Shown: in pieces, positions 42,480 through 56,473 of the stretch | How the letters are laid out: the number at the start of each line of letters is the position of its first letter | Numbering within the stretch: the first letter of the stretch is position 1 | NCBI GenBank assembly: GCA_014529385.2 | Contig: CM043944.1 | Location: 63,018,248 to 63,082,247, forward strand | Source: Adiantum capillus-veneris | Lineage: Eukaryota; Streptophyta; Polypodiopsida; Polypodiales; Pteridaceae | Direction: 5' to 3' | Length of the DNA: 64,000 nt | The notes under the pieces: model-generated | The model's database searches: none | Told to the model about the DNA's origin: nothing | Seen by the model: only the letters and a program-made list of their open reading frames with translations | Program-made: the position numbers and the translations under genes

Positions 42480-43130
42480 CGGGAAGTTTCTTTTTATTTT
42501 TTCTCATTATTTGTGAAATTTTGAAATTTTGAAAATTTTAAGGATTTTTAATGAAATTTTCTGGGTTTTTTTCTTTGAATTTTTTGATTTTTTTGGACGA
42601 TTTTGTACTTTTTGTGATTTTTTTTTCTGGCAATTTCGATTTATCTTAGAGTTTTTTGAGTTTTTATGAATTTTCTATGTGTTTTTTTTATTTCTGTAAC
42701 TTTTTTTTAATTTTTTCCATGAATTTTTCTAAATTTTAATGGATTTTTTTGTTTTTTTAACCTTTTTTTGTGATTTTTTCTGTCAATTTTTCATTTTTAT
42801 AGAATTTTCTAAGATACATTTATTTTTATTGAGTTTTTTGCTTTTATGATGATTTTTCTGATCAATTTTGAATTTTTTAAACAAATTTTTAAGGTTTTTT
42901 TTCTATTTTTCTAGACTCTTTTAAACTCTTTTTTAAAAATTTTCTGATTTCTATGTGATTTTTTATTTTTTGTGGATTATTTTTTTTTAAATTTTGTTCT
43001 TTTTATTGGATTTTTTGCGTGTTTGTTTTTCTAAAAAGCCTTTTTTAAAAAATTTTAATTGGTTTTTTTATTAAAAAAATATTAGAAATAAATTGAAATT
43101 AAATCAAAATGAACTTCTACCTAATCACTG
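42480..43130. other. Low-complexity T-rich stretch of Y leader
   Basis: About 650 bp dominated by runs of T with short spacers (A-rich in the element's sense strand). No coding content. Confidence 0.8.
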
Positions 43131-43342
43131 CAGTCTTACCTGGCGCCTCTGGCGGGGGGCCGTTGGCGTTGACTCAGGAGACGTCCGAGGTGTTGGCGCA
43201 CAGGCGTGAGATGCACGTGTTGCAAGTCGGGCCCGACAGTTTGGAGATAGAGAGAGAGCGCCATGGGCGGGCTTGAGGTGTAGCTACCGCTAGCGCGACT
43301 CGCGAGAGGGAGAGAGAGATGGCTTGGCGTGTAGCGTTGGTC

Positions 43343-43449
<107 letters not shown>

Positions 43450-43559
43450 GAGAGGGTTCTTGCGTGGGCAGTGAGGGAACAAGGGAGAGAGAGTTAGAGG
43501 GAGGAGAGAGAATGAGAAAATTAGAGAGAGTATGAGAGAGAGAGAAAGAGTGGGAGAAG

Positions 43560-45553
43560 TGCACACGGGCAAAATATTTTTCCTAACCGAAAAAAATAAC
43601 GGGAACTTGAAATTCCACCGGTTTTTAAGTCAAAATTTGAATCTTTTGTTGTTATTTACACAAAAACTTGTGTAAATTTTTTCGGTTTTCTTCAAGGCAA
43701 GCTCAAAATCTTAAACGGAATTTTAGGATATCAACCGATTAAAATACATTGGACCCAGTCTTCTTTCTAACACTGCACGCGAGCGAGAGAGTGTATGAGA
43801 GAGAGAGAATTAAGAGAGTAGGGGAAGAGAGAGAAAGAGTGAAGGTGGAGAGAGAAAGAGTGGGTGAGCAGGGTGTGTGTGTGTGTGAGATGGGTGATGT
43901 TCCCCCGGAGAGAGAAGAAGAAGAGTTTTTTTTTTTGTCGACGATAATTATCCTAGCAGATTGTAAAGCTCTATCCGCCATGGAAATTTTATGCACCGCA
44001 AGGCACGGAATCAAAGTCAAGCCCGGCTTTTTCTCAAATTTTTATTTTTTATTTTTTTATTTCCAAATTTCCAAAAAATACCAAAAATGCCAAAAATAGG
44101 CCGAAAATTAGCCGAAAACTCAAAATATCGCCAAAAAATCCCAAAATTTGTCAGAAAAGTCAAAAAATTCTAGGAATCTTAGAAAATCATCGTAATTCAC
44201 ACTCAAGCATTTTCGATATGCAAAAACACACTGAAAATAGCAGATTTTATCGAAAATGCGATTTACGACACAAACATCAACCCGGCCCCTAGAAATAGCA
44301 AAACGTTCAAAACTCGACCACGGAGGGTACGAATGTGAACAAAATGATGCCGTAAATACGCACACACAAAATAGCTTGTGAAGATCGCAAAATCAAAGTT
44401 TTATGGAATTATCCAAAAATTAAAGCAAAAAATTGCCAAAAATTTGTAAAAATTATCCAAAAAATTTCTACAAATTCTTCACACATTGGGGAATGGTGCA
44501 GCCAAATAAAATTGCACAAATCACATCAATTTGATTGCCAATAATTTTATAAAAAAAAACAAGACTAGGCAATTAAACCGGCAAAATTACCGACAAAAAT
44601 AGGTCAAAAATTGACGCAATTAGAGTGTGTAGATCCCTGTTTTGAGCACAAAAACGCAGAATTTGATCATTACACATATCATTTATGCAATCAAAACATT
44701 GAATTAACCATGCAAATTAAACACTTTTTTAGGCACACACACACTAAAAAGTTGGCAGTTTTTACCAATCTTTAGGTGCACACACAAAAGGGTTAAATTT
44801 GTCGGATTTGCAATGTGACTTCACAAATCGATAGTTAGGCATGAGCACAACATAAATCAATTATCGCAATTCAAAAATCATAACGCACACATTGATTTCT
44901 AAGTGCTCAAACATGGGCAAAATAATGCACACACACCTAAAATTAGCATGCACACACCCAATTAGAATGCACACACACTTGATTTTAGTGCACACACACT
45001 TGAAATTGACCATCAAAGCATGCAATTAACTCAATTAGGCATCCGATTAGCAACACACATTCATCAATTAGCAATTGAAACTTATCAAATTCATGCGCCG
45101 CCAATTCTTAAAAATTTCGGCATTACGACGACGTGAAAACGAAAACTCGCAAAATTTTCAATCCCTAACATCAACATATCATAGCATTAGATTGCATCAC
45201 ATTACATTGCATCATAGTGGGATATCTACACAATTCTACACGTCTCTAGATTCTAGGGAGGTTGAGAATACCACCTTAATTACCTTTCCGTTAAAGCTCA
45301 ATTGAATGTCGAATGCTCCAATCCTTCATAGCACATTAGTAAGTTAGCAAAAATTAGTCAAATTAGCAAAGGGTTAGTGAGAAATTAGTGTGTGTAAACA
45401 CACAATTGGCAAGATATGGTCACACATTAGGGAATTATGAACACAATGCTTCATGCACACACATTCAAAATCCACAAAAATATAAATACACAAGTGAAAT
45501 TAGTGAGGGAACGCATTCGTTTATGCCATAATTACACTAGCGTAGGCCATTGT
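43560..45553. other. Remainder of Y leader, non-coding
   Basis: AT-rich, with repeated ccaaaaat-type phrases (44060-44160) and scattered tgcacacacac motifs (44900-45010). No gene recognised. Confidence 0.6.
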
Positions 45554-45573
45554 CCCCGACAACGGCGCCAAAT
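45554..45573 (-). promoter_or_regulatory. Primer-binding region of element Y
   Basis: Minus-strand TTTGGCGCCGTTGTCGGGGA sits directly against the LTR terminus. It is the phrase found after the 5' LTR in many plant gypsy elements. Confidence 0.8.
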
Positions 45574-46147
45574 GTTGGGGGTCCCATCGTTGCAATAGCT
45601 CCAATGACAAACAAAATTATCAATCCGGAGGGATGAGCTACCCGGCTAGGGCAAAGAAACACTCACACAGTTAGTGAGCTAATCGTGGCAACACAAATGG
45701 TTAACTCTACGAGGTGAGCTTCTCGGCCTATGGAGGAGCGAAGCCGCAATGAAGGGCAATCTCCATATCCACTTCTCTTCACCTCTAATCAACCCAATCA
45801 CACACACTACAATTGCAAGATGCACACAACACTAATCCTATCATGCAACACACTAATTTCAAGCACACACACATAAATCTATCGAGCATCACAGTCCAAT
45901 CAAAGCTACATGCACACACAAGCAAAAGAGGGCAATCACACAAGATTAGAGAGGGATTAACCACTAATTAGTTAAGATCTAGTTAATCAAAGCATCATAG
46001 GAAATCATAAGAATTAAGAGAGAGGCACAGCGAGAGAGAATGAATCATTGATTAGTGTTAATCAAGTCTCAAGAGCAAGGAGAAGCTCAAGGACTCCATA
46101 ACCACACACCTCAAGAGCTCTCACCAAAGAGTGCTCTCAACAAAAGA
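45574..46147 (-). repeat. 5' LTR of element Y
   Basis: Starts TGTTGGGGGTCCC beside the primer region. The outer end is near 46142 (..caaca) or up to 46147, where family X protease sequence begins. No second copy in the window, so the exact end and target duplication are unknown. Confidence 0.7.
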
Positions 46148-46674
46148 GCCCCTGGGTGAAAGCGGCTTTCTGTAGTCTTCAGATCAATCACAATTCGCCC
46201 GCTATTTTTCCGACCCGGCAAGGTAAAAACCCCTGTTTCCCAATCTTGTTTGGCCCTGATTGCCAACAACCACGACCTCCCCAGTATAATTGCATATGCA
46301 TTTTCACCTGCTTTCATAACAAAAAAGTCAATGAGGCATTCGATACCCATAACCTTCACCTTCACATCTTAGGCCACTCCCAAACATTGAGCTTTGGCAT
46401 GGTTGGCCATTATCATTCAAACATTTGACCTAACCATAGACTTGATGCCTATATCTTTCATAGCAGACTCCGTTATCACGTAGATCTGGACACCACCATC
46501 GATATAGGCTTGCACCTTCTTCTTCCTTTCTACCAAAACCTCCATCACTCGGAGCACTTTTATGGGGCTCCCCACCCTTAAAGCCATATTTTGCACTGCA
46601 TGTGCATCACCTCTTGCACGGGGTAACCTTGTACTAACACTGGTCGACCAGTGTTTCCTCAATCTGGGGTTCAA
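46148..46674 (-). pseudogene. pol: Family X second copy: aspartic protease, truncated
   Basis: Near-identical to 37024-37550. The active site reads YIDGGVQIYVIT. It ends abruptly at 46148, where element Y begins, with no RT on its left. Confidence 0.85.
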
Positions 46675-46683
46675 TGCAAGTAA

Positions 46684-47948
46684 CTACCCAAAAGTGATAT
46701 TAGTTTTTTGTTTTTGAACATCACTTACCAAATCATATTCAGGGTGACCTTGTCCAAGCTGAAAATCTGCATGCTTGATCTTCCTTCGCTGTCTCCCTTT
46801 GCTTGACTCAGGCTGCTCTTTACTCTCATCCACTTTCTCTTTCCCTTTCCTAGCTCTAATTTCTCCTTTTGTTTCTATCTCCCTTACTCCTCTTGTTCTC
46901 TTATTGGACATAACATCAAATTCCTGCCAATCAACCCCTATAATATTCACTCTTTGCACATCATCATTACGTAGCAGAACATGTGGTGCCTGATTTTCAA
47001 CTGCTTGCTTCTCCCTTTGACCGTTAAATTGTGCTTGTCCTCTGCCTCGACCAAATAGAGGGTACATGACCCCTCTTTCCCTCGGCGGATGAGGGTAGTC
47101 TAGAGCATAGTGGCCCTCTTCTCCGCAATTATAACTCCCACCAGGTAGCTGCCTTGCCCTGCCTCTTCTTGCTCTTGGTTGTCCTCTGTCCATCACACTC
47201 AAGTGTAATTCTTGCATTTTACCACTTAAATCTTGGACAGTATGTACCCATTGTTGAGGAATTTCCGCCACCCCTCGGTTCCCTTGGTTGTCCGCTTGAG
47301 CTTCCTCCCTTGGAGTTGGAGCATCGTTCAAGACCTTCGACTCATACCCCATTGCGCCTTGCTTGATTTTCTTTTTGATTTTCCTGCTTTTGGCCCGTGC
47401 AATAGCGACAGCCCCGTTATGATTTTTTGGGCTTTCAAAATCCACTTTTTCTCGAACCTTGGGATGCAAGCACGCCATAAACGTCTTCAACTTGAAATAC
47501 TCACCGCCACTTGCCAACTGCAAGGCAACTACAAAATCACTCCAATGCTCTTAAAAGCGGGCAAGAAAAACTCCAAATTCTTCGTTCACATCCTGCTTCA
47601 AATTTTTCAATTTTGCATCTAAATCAATGAGAGATGCCTCTTTACAAAAGTCCTGCAAAAATTGAGTCCGGAATGCTGGCCACATAAATCTTGGTTCACC
47701 CTCCAATGCATAGAACCAAGTATTTGCCCTTCCTTGCATCAGCAGAGGAAGCGTATGCATCTTGTTATCCTACGTAGGCATACGCAATGACAACATATAT
47801 AACTCAAAGTCGGCCATCCACTCCTCTGGATCTTCTTCTCCGATGAAAACCGACCATAACCTCTTGCTGCAATCCGTCCTTGATGAAAAAATCTTCTTTG
47901 ACCAAATCCAAAGAGCAATCAGATGCTCCACAGTGGGGGCACCAGAAG
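46684..47948 (-). pseudogene. gag: Family X second copy: Gag
   Basis: Collinear with 37560-38827. It retains the longer N-terminal piece (MQGRANTWFYALEGEPRFMW, FCKEASLIDLDAKLKNLKQD). The zinc-knuckle position again reads SYNCGEEGHYALDY with both outer cysteines lost. Confidence 0.85.
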
Positions 47949-50430
47949 ATGGATGGGGGGAAAGGGGAACACACCAGGCACAAAATTACAAGCCTCTCTA
48001 TAGCCCAGGAGAACCATTGCACCCCAATCCACTAGAGTTCACCTTTGAAACTTGACAATTTGTCTACAAATATTGCAGTCAACCGTGCACACACAACACT
48101 TGCACCAACCTAGCCTGCTGTCAACTACCACACAACACAAAGCACTCTCTCTTTGTCTCTCACTCACACCACAGGTCCAAAGAGGCACACACTTCTCAAA
48201 TCGACACTACACAACAAGGATAGAGCAAAGACAAGAATGGGGAAATAGAGGACAAAGATGACTTCAAACTTGGCTATGGCTTCCTTCAACTAATGACAAA
48301 AATGTTACTACAACTCCAAGAACTCCCAACTATCACACGGCTTGGTTACCTCCCGTACAACAAGCAACCAAATAAAAAAACTACAACTATGGCTGCACCC
48401 TTTGTATGACTCTCCTTGTTGAGAGAAAGGCAACCAAAAAACCTTGTAGCAGCATCCCCGCTCTTGCCTTTGTTCCGACTTGAGAACTTTGAAGCCTGCC
48501 TCCTTCAAGCCAAGAGCGGCCTTTGAGGAAAAAAAATCTCCTCTGTCTTTTGCCCTTCAAGCACACCCCCAAGCTACCAAAAAAACCTCTCTTCCTCCTC
48601 CTCCTCCGCTCTCCAAGCTCTCTAAAAAAAAACTGTCCCCGCCATCCTCCCAAAAAACCGTTCAAAAAGACCTTCCTAGGGCACGTGCATGGACCCCTCA
48701 TTTTGGCTACCTCATCGATTTTTAGACTCCTCCTATGCATGTGATGCTCCCCTTCACGGGCTTCCCTTGTCCTCTAAGCCTAGGATGAACCCTCCTTTAT
48801 CCGGGGCACCAACGGCGTAGTCGATGCACCCCATCGTTGTCCTCAAAAGGGTTTTGGCCAAATGGGTGCGGAAATCATACCACCACAAGGGCACCATGTC
48901 ACTGACTCCCTCGCGAGATGCGCATCCTACGGCTACCAACTGCGCCACTGGAACGCCCAACGTGACACAGCGTAGAGCCACCAGCTCCCTTCCATATCCT
49001 AGAACTCCACGAGCTCCCAAACTACCCCTTGTGATGCTTATGAGGAGTTGGCATCCCATTACATATACCCCACCATTTATAGCTACGCCCTTGCATATGG
49101 GATATCCCATGCCACATGGCAGCTGCTGCAGACGGCTCCCCCAAATCCAAAGAATTCTCCATAAGTAAACTCAAAATATACACCTTTTTACCCTTTTTTG
49201 CTCTGATTGCCACTCATGGCCCGGTGATCCGAATGTCGGACTGTAGATCCTTATCGAAAGATTTCCTTTCCGGATCCAATTCCCCCTCCATGCAATGCAC
49301 CCCGGCTATCAAAAGACCTCAAACTGTGCGCGTCAAAACTCGCAAGAAACATCAGACATCACACTCCTAAGCATTGTTGGTAACTTCAAACTTCAATATT
49401 TGCCGGATTTGGACCCCGTTTGAGGTGTAGCCACTTCTTGTTATCTCCTCACACTACATACTTGGCATCCAAACCCGGCACAAAATCCAAAATCATCAGA
49501 TGGCACATTTACCAAGGCGACCCTTCCAATATAGGCCTGGCCCCTTACAAAACTTCGTCTGGAAATAACTTGGTATCCGTAGCTCTAATGGATGATTCGA
49601 AAAGACCGACATGATCCATAAATCAAGCACCATATACCCATGGCTCCAAACTAGCTCGGGCCACCTCGCATCACTGGGCCTATGCATCTCAGATGTGCAA
49701 CCACCTTCAACTTCAAAGTCTCGTATCTTGCACACTGTGGCTCCGTTTGAGGAGCCATCTTGACCTGCTCCTTAAGCACTTCAAGCTCTATGCCTCTAGG
49801 CTAAAACCAGCATCTCAAACATTCTTCATCTATCACCCTTCTATCTGGAGCCCTTTTGGCCTTTAAAACCACATAAAGCACACATTTTCGCTGCCAGTTG
49901 CCTGCATAAGCTCTTCTCATCTATTCTAGCTCTCTGCCATGCATCCATAAACATAAACATCATCGTTCGTACCCTTTGCTAGGATTGACATACTCAGGTT
50001 GCACCATCATTGCCCAACCCCCTTGTTGAACATTCGTGTTCAACCAAAAAGTACCTTTCTCGGGGGGTTCACCATTCAATACCCCCCTATATAACGTACG
50101 TTCACGAAGTATTAAAGAAATCCCTCTTTTAACATGTATGAATGAATAAAATGACCCGTTTTTACGTAAATTTTCTCAAAATTAAATATAAAACCCCCCT
50201 GTTTTAATGTATCTCTATTAAATTGCCTAAAGTTTTGGCATTTTAAACCCCCTCCTTTCGAACTCACATTCTACATTAACATGATTACATGGTGCATCCC
50301 CCGAGGTACCGTTATTCTTTTACCAAATGCAAAAAATTGGAAAACACTATCCAAAACTGTGAGCAAATAAAAAATCCTATTGTATATGTCTTATTCGCGG
50401 CTAGTGTAAACCCTGTTCAGGCTGGTTGCC
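47949..50430 (-). repeat. Family X LTR, long (~2.5 kb, outer end approximate)
   Basis: The inner end is TGGATGGGGGGAAAGG at 47949. On its left is a 5' region (primer site, gag); on its right is the integrase end of another family X body. It therefore serves as a shared LTR between two head-to-tail copies, or marks a recombination product. It carries the 247-bp MITE at 50059-50305. The outer boundary near 50400-50440 is an estimate. Confidence 0.6.
50059..50305. mobile_element. 247-bp inverted-repeat MITE in family X LTR
   Basis: Termini CTCGGGGGGTTCACCAT and, from the right, CTCGGGGGATGCACCAT. Flanks GTACCTTT (50051-50058) and GTACCGTT (50306-50313) match at 7 of 8 positions. Exactly the length of the copy in W (29344-29590). 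Confidence 0.85.
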
Positions 50431-50439
50431 CAACCCCTT

Positions 50440-50857
50440 CTATCAAAACCTGATGCAGTGTTGGCACCAATTCCCTCTCAAAATATGCCTTGAGACACAC
50501 ACCATTCATCCTGTTCTTGGGAAGACAACCATTTATTGACATCAGCAAAATAAGTACCATTAGAAAAGGCCTGATGAAGTTTGTAAGGCCCTATCCACTT
50601 CTTCTTAAAGTTTTTCTAGAAGGTAAAATCCAGATAGCTTTCATACTTCATGACCATATCCCCCTTCTCTATCTACTTCTCTAGCAAGTGTTGGTTGAAC
50701 TTTGCTATTTCTTTTCTCTCGTTGCTTCGCATATAAATCTGTTGCCACCTCACGATCCATTCTCAGATCTTCAAGACTCGTTATCTTATCCTACCAAACA
50801 TCTTGGTGGGATTTTTTAACACCGCTTCCTTGCCATAGAACAACTCATATAAGGAGA

Positions 50858-50946
<89 letters not shown>

Positions 50947-51900
50947 ACCAAAGAGAAAGAGAGGGGGAGAAGACGAAAAGAGAGAGGTAAGGGTAGAAAA
51001 CAAAGATAAAGAGAGATAGATTAAAAAAAGTAGAGAAAATATGAAAGGAAATGTTATATTAAGATTTAGCCACCTTGTAAGAGGTCGTGTATGCCCAAAA
51101 CACTTATCCAGGTTAGCTTCCCACTCTTCTATCTGTTTATATATTTACTTAGTGAGCATTTGGACTATCTGTCCATTTGCACTCTCAACCAAACCATTGC
51201 ACTGAGGATGGTATGGAGATGAAAATCTATGCTGAATTTCCCAATTTTTCTACTAGTGCACGCACCAGATTGCTTCTAAAATCTTGATCCCGATCATAAA
51301 TGAGCATCTAGGGCACTCCAAAGTGGCAACATATGTAATAAAAACCAAATGAGCAATTGTAAGGGCCTTTACCTCCTCTACCGCTATTGCTTCAACCCAC
51401 CTGGTAAGATAATCAATGGCCACCACAATGTAGTTCTTACCACTCGCTGACTTAGGCAATGGGACGACAACATTCAATCCCCACTTCTCAAGTGCATCCT
51501 GAGCTACGATAGCCCCTTGCAGTTCAGCTACTAGTCTCCTTTCACCAAAGGTTTGGCATGGATGGCATGTTTTGCACCAATAGTGCACATCTCGCACGGT
51601 TGAAGGGCACCAAAAACAACCCCTCAAGATGCAAAACAAAACCTGATCCTTACCCTTATGACCACTTTCCTCATGACACTGTTCCAACACCATGCCGATC
51701 TCCTCTTTGTAAAGAACTCTTCTCAACACTCCGTCTCTTTTGTAGGTCATCAACTCTTCCCCCACTAGAGTGAATCTGCGTGCCTTTTGAACAACTCTTC
51801 TCTTTTGCAGCTTTGGAAACCCCTCCAAACATTGACCTGTACTCAAAAAATCATCAATCTCCCTGAGAGTTTCACTACTTGCATAAGTAGCCAATGCCAC
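50440..51900 (-). pseudogene. pol: Family X copy B integrase
   Basis: CHEESGHKGKDQVLF...CKTCHPCQ zinc region, KWGLNVVVPLP, IDYLTRWVEA of the core, then degraded sequence. Near 50560-50600 is a C-terminal GPY-type motif (KKKWIGPYKLHQAF). A (GA)n-rich insert of about 200 bp (50857-51060) interrupts the core relative to copy A. Confidence 0.82.
50861..50941. repeat. (GA)n microsatellite inside integrase sequence
   Basis: About 40 GA repeats followed by purine-rich sequence to ~51060. Copy A has the uninterrupted coding sequence here (around 34080-34110). Confidence 0.93.
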
Positions 51901-52079
51901 ATATAGACTTTATACTTGAGTCTGCACTTGACTGGTAGCTAATTGATCTTCTTCTTGGTTCTGATCTCTCCTGACATGCTTGATCTGCACTTCTTCAAAG
52001 AGCTTTAACAGGTTTTTTATGGAAAAAAACCAATTTTTGAGAGAATCTCTTTTTACCTGCCATTGCCCCAGAAGCTGCT

Positions 52080-52608
52080 TTATAACTAAGAGGGCCTTTT
52101 ACTACCAATCAGGAGATGCCAAACTTGACACACTGCTTGAGCCCCAAATGGAGTTTCAAGTATTCAGCCTGATTATTCGTGTGAACACCCTCTAAACCAT
52201 AGGCCTTGGAAAAAGTTACCTCACCATGACGAGGATCCTGAATTACCACACCACCGCCTGCTTTCTGCACAACCCTTCTGTAAGCGCCATCAAACCACAT
52301 GGTAAAAGCTTCCTTCAAATTTGGTTCCTCTGCAACATCCTCTTTCACCGCCCTTGGATAGATGGATAGGTCCTCATCCTTGCAGCTCCAACACCCATTT
52401 CCTTATTCTTCTCCCTGACTGTAGATGAAGCACCAATTGAGGAAAAAAATTGTTAGACATGAGCACATAAAACTTTCGCACGATTAAATGCCCTTTATTT
52501 TGCGAGGCAAAGAGCGAGGTCATCACCCACTATTCAACCAATGTATATGATCTTTCCCCTGCACTAATCACTCTGCTATCAAAATAGATTGTTTTGTAGC
52601 ACGTACAT
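52080..52608 (-). pseudogene. pol: Family X copy B RNase H domains, left part
   Basis: Archaeal-type RNase H with FTMWFDGAYRR and NNQAEYLKLHLGL (52109-52348), preceded by the end of the retroviral-type domain. It breaks at 52608 with insertion of Z and continues at 63208. Confidence 0.82.
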
Positions 52609-55600
52609 TGTAAAGACCCCAAACCCGCCGACACCAAAAGCGGGATGGGACCATTGACATGTCTCTAGGCCTACTAAAGTTAGAGTCCTTAAACAAGAAG
52701 AATTACAGGGAACTCACCCTTATCATTGACAATGGTTTAGGTTTATAGCCCTAGAAGGGGACCTAGTCCTGTCTAGCAGTGGAAACGGGACCACTAAAAA
52801 AAAAACTATTCCGGCCCTATAACTTCCATCATTCAGATTAAGGTTTTCTTAGCCAACTCTTTTTTCCCCTAACATATGTGAGGGCACAACTGTTGGTGGT
52901 TTCCTCTTCCAAGTGAAGAAGTTTCTAAACGTTTTAGTGCGCGGGAATGGATAGTTACCTGACTAATCATGTCAACCAATCCATGATTGACAACCTTAGT
53001 CAATCCCCACTTACCACCCCGCAATCACACATGATTTTTGTGTTGTTTAATAACTACCAAATTCTTTTGACAATTAAAATAGTGATTTCTTTTAACTTTC
53101 ATCACTGAATTTCATTAATTAAGACAACCCTTGAAAATAGTATTGAAAACATTCTTTTAGCAAACAAGCATCTTTAGACTTAAGACAAGGTACTGTCATT
53201 CTGAAGTATCTCCTGACCAGTACTAGTTGTCTGAGACCACCTATACAGGGGTGAAAAAACGGCACCCATTCCTTATTTACAAAAACTGGGGTGGAAAAAG
53301 CCATCCCCCATAGTCCGGGCGCCCATACGCAAATAGGTTGCCCATACAACCAGGCGGTTCCTCTCGGATAAACTTGATATCCTAAGTAATATCCACAAGC
53401 ACAAAAAAGCACGGGGTAAAGACTCCATGCGTGCTGAGGAAACCGACCCTTCCATTTACAACCAGTTTATCCTTCCTAACCCTTACGTATGCAATGCTAA
53501 CTTAAAAATGAACTTTAAAAGACTTAAGCGAACAAAATAGAAATCCATCTGGGACTGGTTGTCCATGTGTTGCTGCACTGGTGCCTGCAGACTTTCCTCC
53601 GTAGTCCTATGACTAGGCCCAGCCTCATGGTCATTAGTGGCTTTATTTCTTTTGTTGCTAATATCCTCTTCCTTGATAAGAGGATTTCCTCTGGTTCTCT
53701 TTGGAGCCATATTGGGAGCCTTTATAAAAGGACTTAATCGATTAGAAGATTAATTGAATAATCTTTTTCTTCCTTTTTAACCCAAAAATAAGGATTTTTG
53801 GAATAGGTATCCTTGATAGTTATTGGATGAGATATTTCTCCTATACTTCCTTGTACTATTAGTATTCTCCCATAATTATCATATAATTATGGGAACTATT
53901 TTACTGGATTTCTCCTTAGTCCATATTCCAAGAATATTCTATTTTTGGCCTTAGTAAATTGTAAGTTACATTTTTGTTAGTGGATTACTCACCCTAGATG
54001 TAATTTGATATGTTGTATCTTTAAGGATTTTCTGATTAACTCATAAAATGGATTTATAACTTTTTCCTTCTATAATTATGGTCTAATTTAGGCAAACTTT
54101 GACAGTAACTTGTTATACCAATTATTTAGGCTAAGGTAACTTTTCCAACCTTTAATAGTGATTTCTGACCTCAAGTATTTATTGGGTAATTATATCAATT
54201 CATTTCCTAATTTTGTTTCTCTAGTTTATACACAAAATCGATTACTTTTAATGAAGATAAGTATCTAAACTAATTATTTGAGGTTAAGATAATTATCACG
54301 CATTCCATAAGATGTGATTTACATTTGATAATTAGCTCAAAGCATTTGGGATTAGTTTGCTATTTTCTCCATTTTATTTTCTCCTAAAAGTAGTGTAATT
54401 ATTTGAGATAATTAGTTAGACTAATTATTTGAGGTTTAGATAATTATCATGAGTTCTATAAGATGTATTTTACCTCTAATAATTATCTCAAATCATTTTG
54501 AATTATTTTTCTATTTTCTAGTTTTTATTTTTCCTTAAAACTAGTGTAATTATACTGAGATAATTAATTAAAATAATTATTTGAGATTAAAATAATTATC
54601 ACTTGTTCCATGAGATTTGATTTACATTTGATATTTATCTAAAAGCATTTTGGATCAATTTTCTATTTTTCCCTTTTTCATTTCCCCTAAAAATAGTGTA
54701 ATTCTACTAAGATAATTAGATAAGCTTATTATCTGAGATTAAAATAAATATCATGGGTTTTCTAAGATGAGATCTACCTCTGATAATTATATCAAAGCAT
54801 TTTGTATCCATTTGCTTTTTTCCCCTTTTAATTTCTCATAAATACAGTGTAATTATGCTGAGATAACTAGTTAAACTAATTATTTGAGGTTAAAATACTT
54901 ATCATGGGTTTCCAAAGATGTGATTTACGTCTAATAATTATCTCAAAGAATTTTGGATCACTTTGCTCTTCTCCCCTTTTTAATTTCCCCTAAAAACAGT
55001 GTAATTCTTCTAAGATAATTAGGTAAACTAATGATCTGAGGTAAAGATAATTATCAAGAGTTTCTTAAGATGTAATTTACTTTTAATAATTATCTCGAAG
55101 CATTTTGGATCAAGTTGCTATTTTCCGCCCTTGAATTTCTCCTAAAAACAGTGTAATTGCTAGGATAATTAGATATACTAATTATCTAAGGTAAGGATAA
55201 TTGTCAAGGGATTTATAAGATGTGATTTACCTCTAATAAATATCTCAAAGTATTTTGCATTAGTTTGATCATTTCTCCCTTTATTTTTCTCTCAAAACTA
55301 GTGTAATTCTGCTTAATTAATTATGAAAATTACTCAGAAAATGACAAGATAATTTTGCTAGTATAATGACAGTGTAACACAACTGTGATAGTTATTTCAT
55401 CTTAATCTAAACTTAATTAGTATAATTATCATTAATTTATGGTTAAAATAGATAATTTCATCCCTAATATGATATAATAATTAATTAGCTTAGTATCCTT
55501 AAGCTTAATCACAATAATCAGCATAGAATTTTGAATTAAGAGAGGATTTTTGAGTATACATAGGTTTAATCTTCAATTAATTAAAAAAATTGTAAATAGG

Positions 55601-56238
55601 TTAACCTAGCTTTGCTAATTAAGAAAGGTTAGTGCTAATTACCGTTGATTAACCAACTAGAGCTTTGCTCTCTAGTGTTTTCTACGTAGAGGTCTCTCTA
55701 GATGAGAGAGAATGTACCAAGGCTCCGAGTCTAATTTTTTGTGAAGGAAGGGGGTCTTTTTATAGTTTTTCTGGGCCCCTGGCCTGTTCTTGGCAGGTTC
55801 TGACACCTCAAGCAAGGCCCCAGCTTCCATGTAGCACCACCTACTGCTAAAACTATCCCGAGCAGGTTCCCCACAGCTCCACATAGCCCGCTCCGCTTTC
55901 AGAATCGATTTTGACTAATTTCACTGATTTTTAATTATGAAAATTGGAAATATTAGTAATTTTTATAACCTTAGGATAAGAAAGTCTTTGTTAATAATAA
56001 TTACTGAAACCATCCAATTTTACTTAACTAATTGAATTCCTAGTGTAACCTTTTAGGGCCCGTAACTTTTCAAGATTTTATCAAAATTTGATTCTGAAAA
56101 ATACTAACCATAGTAAAGCTCTGGTTATGATTCCAAAAATACCAATATCAACCATGATTGAATCATTCTACAGTGTTTTCAAGTTAAATTTACAGGCTTT
56201 GTACAAGTTCTAAGGTTTTAGAAACTAGAAACCTTACA
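52609..56238 (-). repeat. 3' LTR of element Z (3630 bp)
   Basis: Long AT-rich LTR. It carries 1148 bp (52640-53787) that the other LTR lacks, bounded by CCAAAA at both ends, and seven units of a ~150-bp repeat. Confidence 0.94.
54270..55290. repeat. ~150-bp tandem array in Z 3' LTR, seven units
   Basis: The phrase ctaattat(t/c)tgaggt(t)aa recurs near 54284, 54427, 54576, 54728, 54874, 55030 and 55182. Each unit also has taagatgtgattta and agtgtaatt. Confidence 0.88.
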
Positions 56239-56272
56239 ATCACCCAACTTAAGGAATTGAGATGTCGTCATC

Positions 56273-56473
56273 TCAACCGAAACTGGGGAAATTTTTGCGA
56301 AGTAAGACTTCGTCCTCCCATGTGGCGTCTTTAGTGGGGTAGTCCTCCCATTTTATTGAATGTTCTCTGATAACTCTGTTTTGTAGACTCCTTTCCCTAG
56401 TATCGAGAATACAATCTGGTTGGAGTTCAAGAATTCCCTGCTTCTGCATCACAATTTTAGGGTTGATATACAT
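56273..56473 (-). pseudogene. Element Z chromodomain
   Basis: GILELQPDCILDTRERSLQN, then VIREHSIKWEDYP and DATWEDEVLLRKNFPSF match the C-terminal chromodomain of chromoviral integrases (ILD, IKW, DATWE blocks). In the family this is linked to targeting heterochromatin. Confidence 0.85.

Larger units (their letters stand above)
46148..48650. repeat. 2.5-kb direct repeat of 37024-39526
   Basis: Protease, gag and LTR segment nearly identical to 37024-39526, offset 9124 bp at both ends. Only scattered substitutions and compensating 1-bp indels are visible. Confidence 0.93.

Noticed and set aside
53119-53455. Minus-strand open frames inside the Z 3' LTR
   Set aside because: No motif; they lie in the LTR segment that is absent from the other LTR and look like chance.
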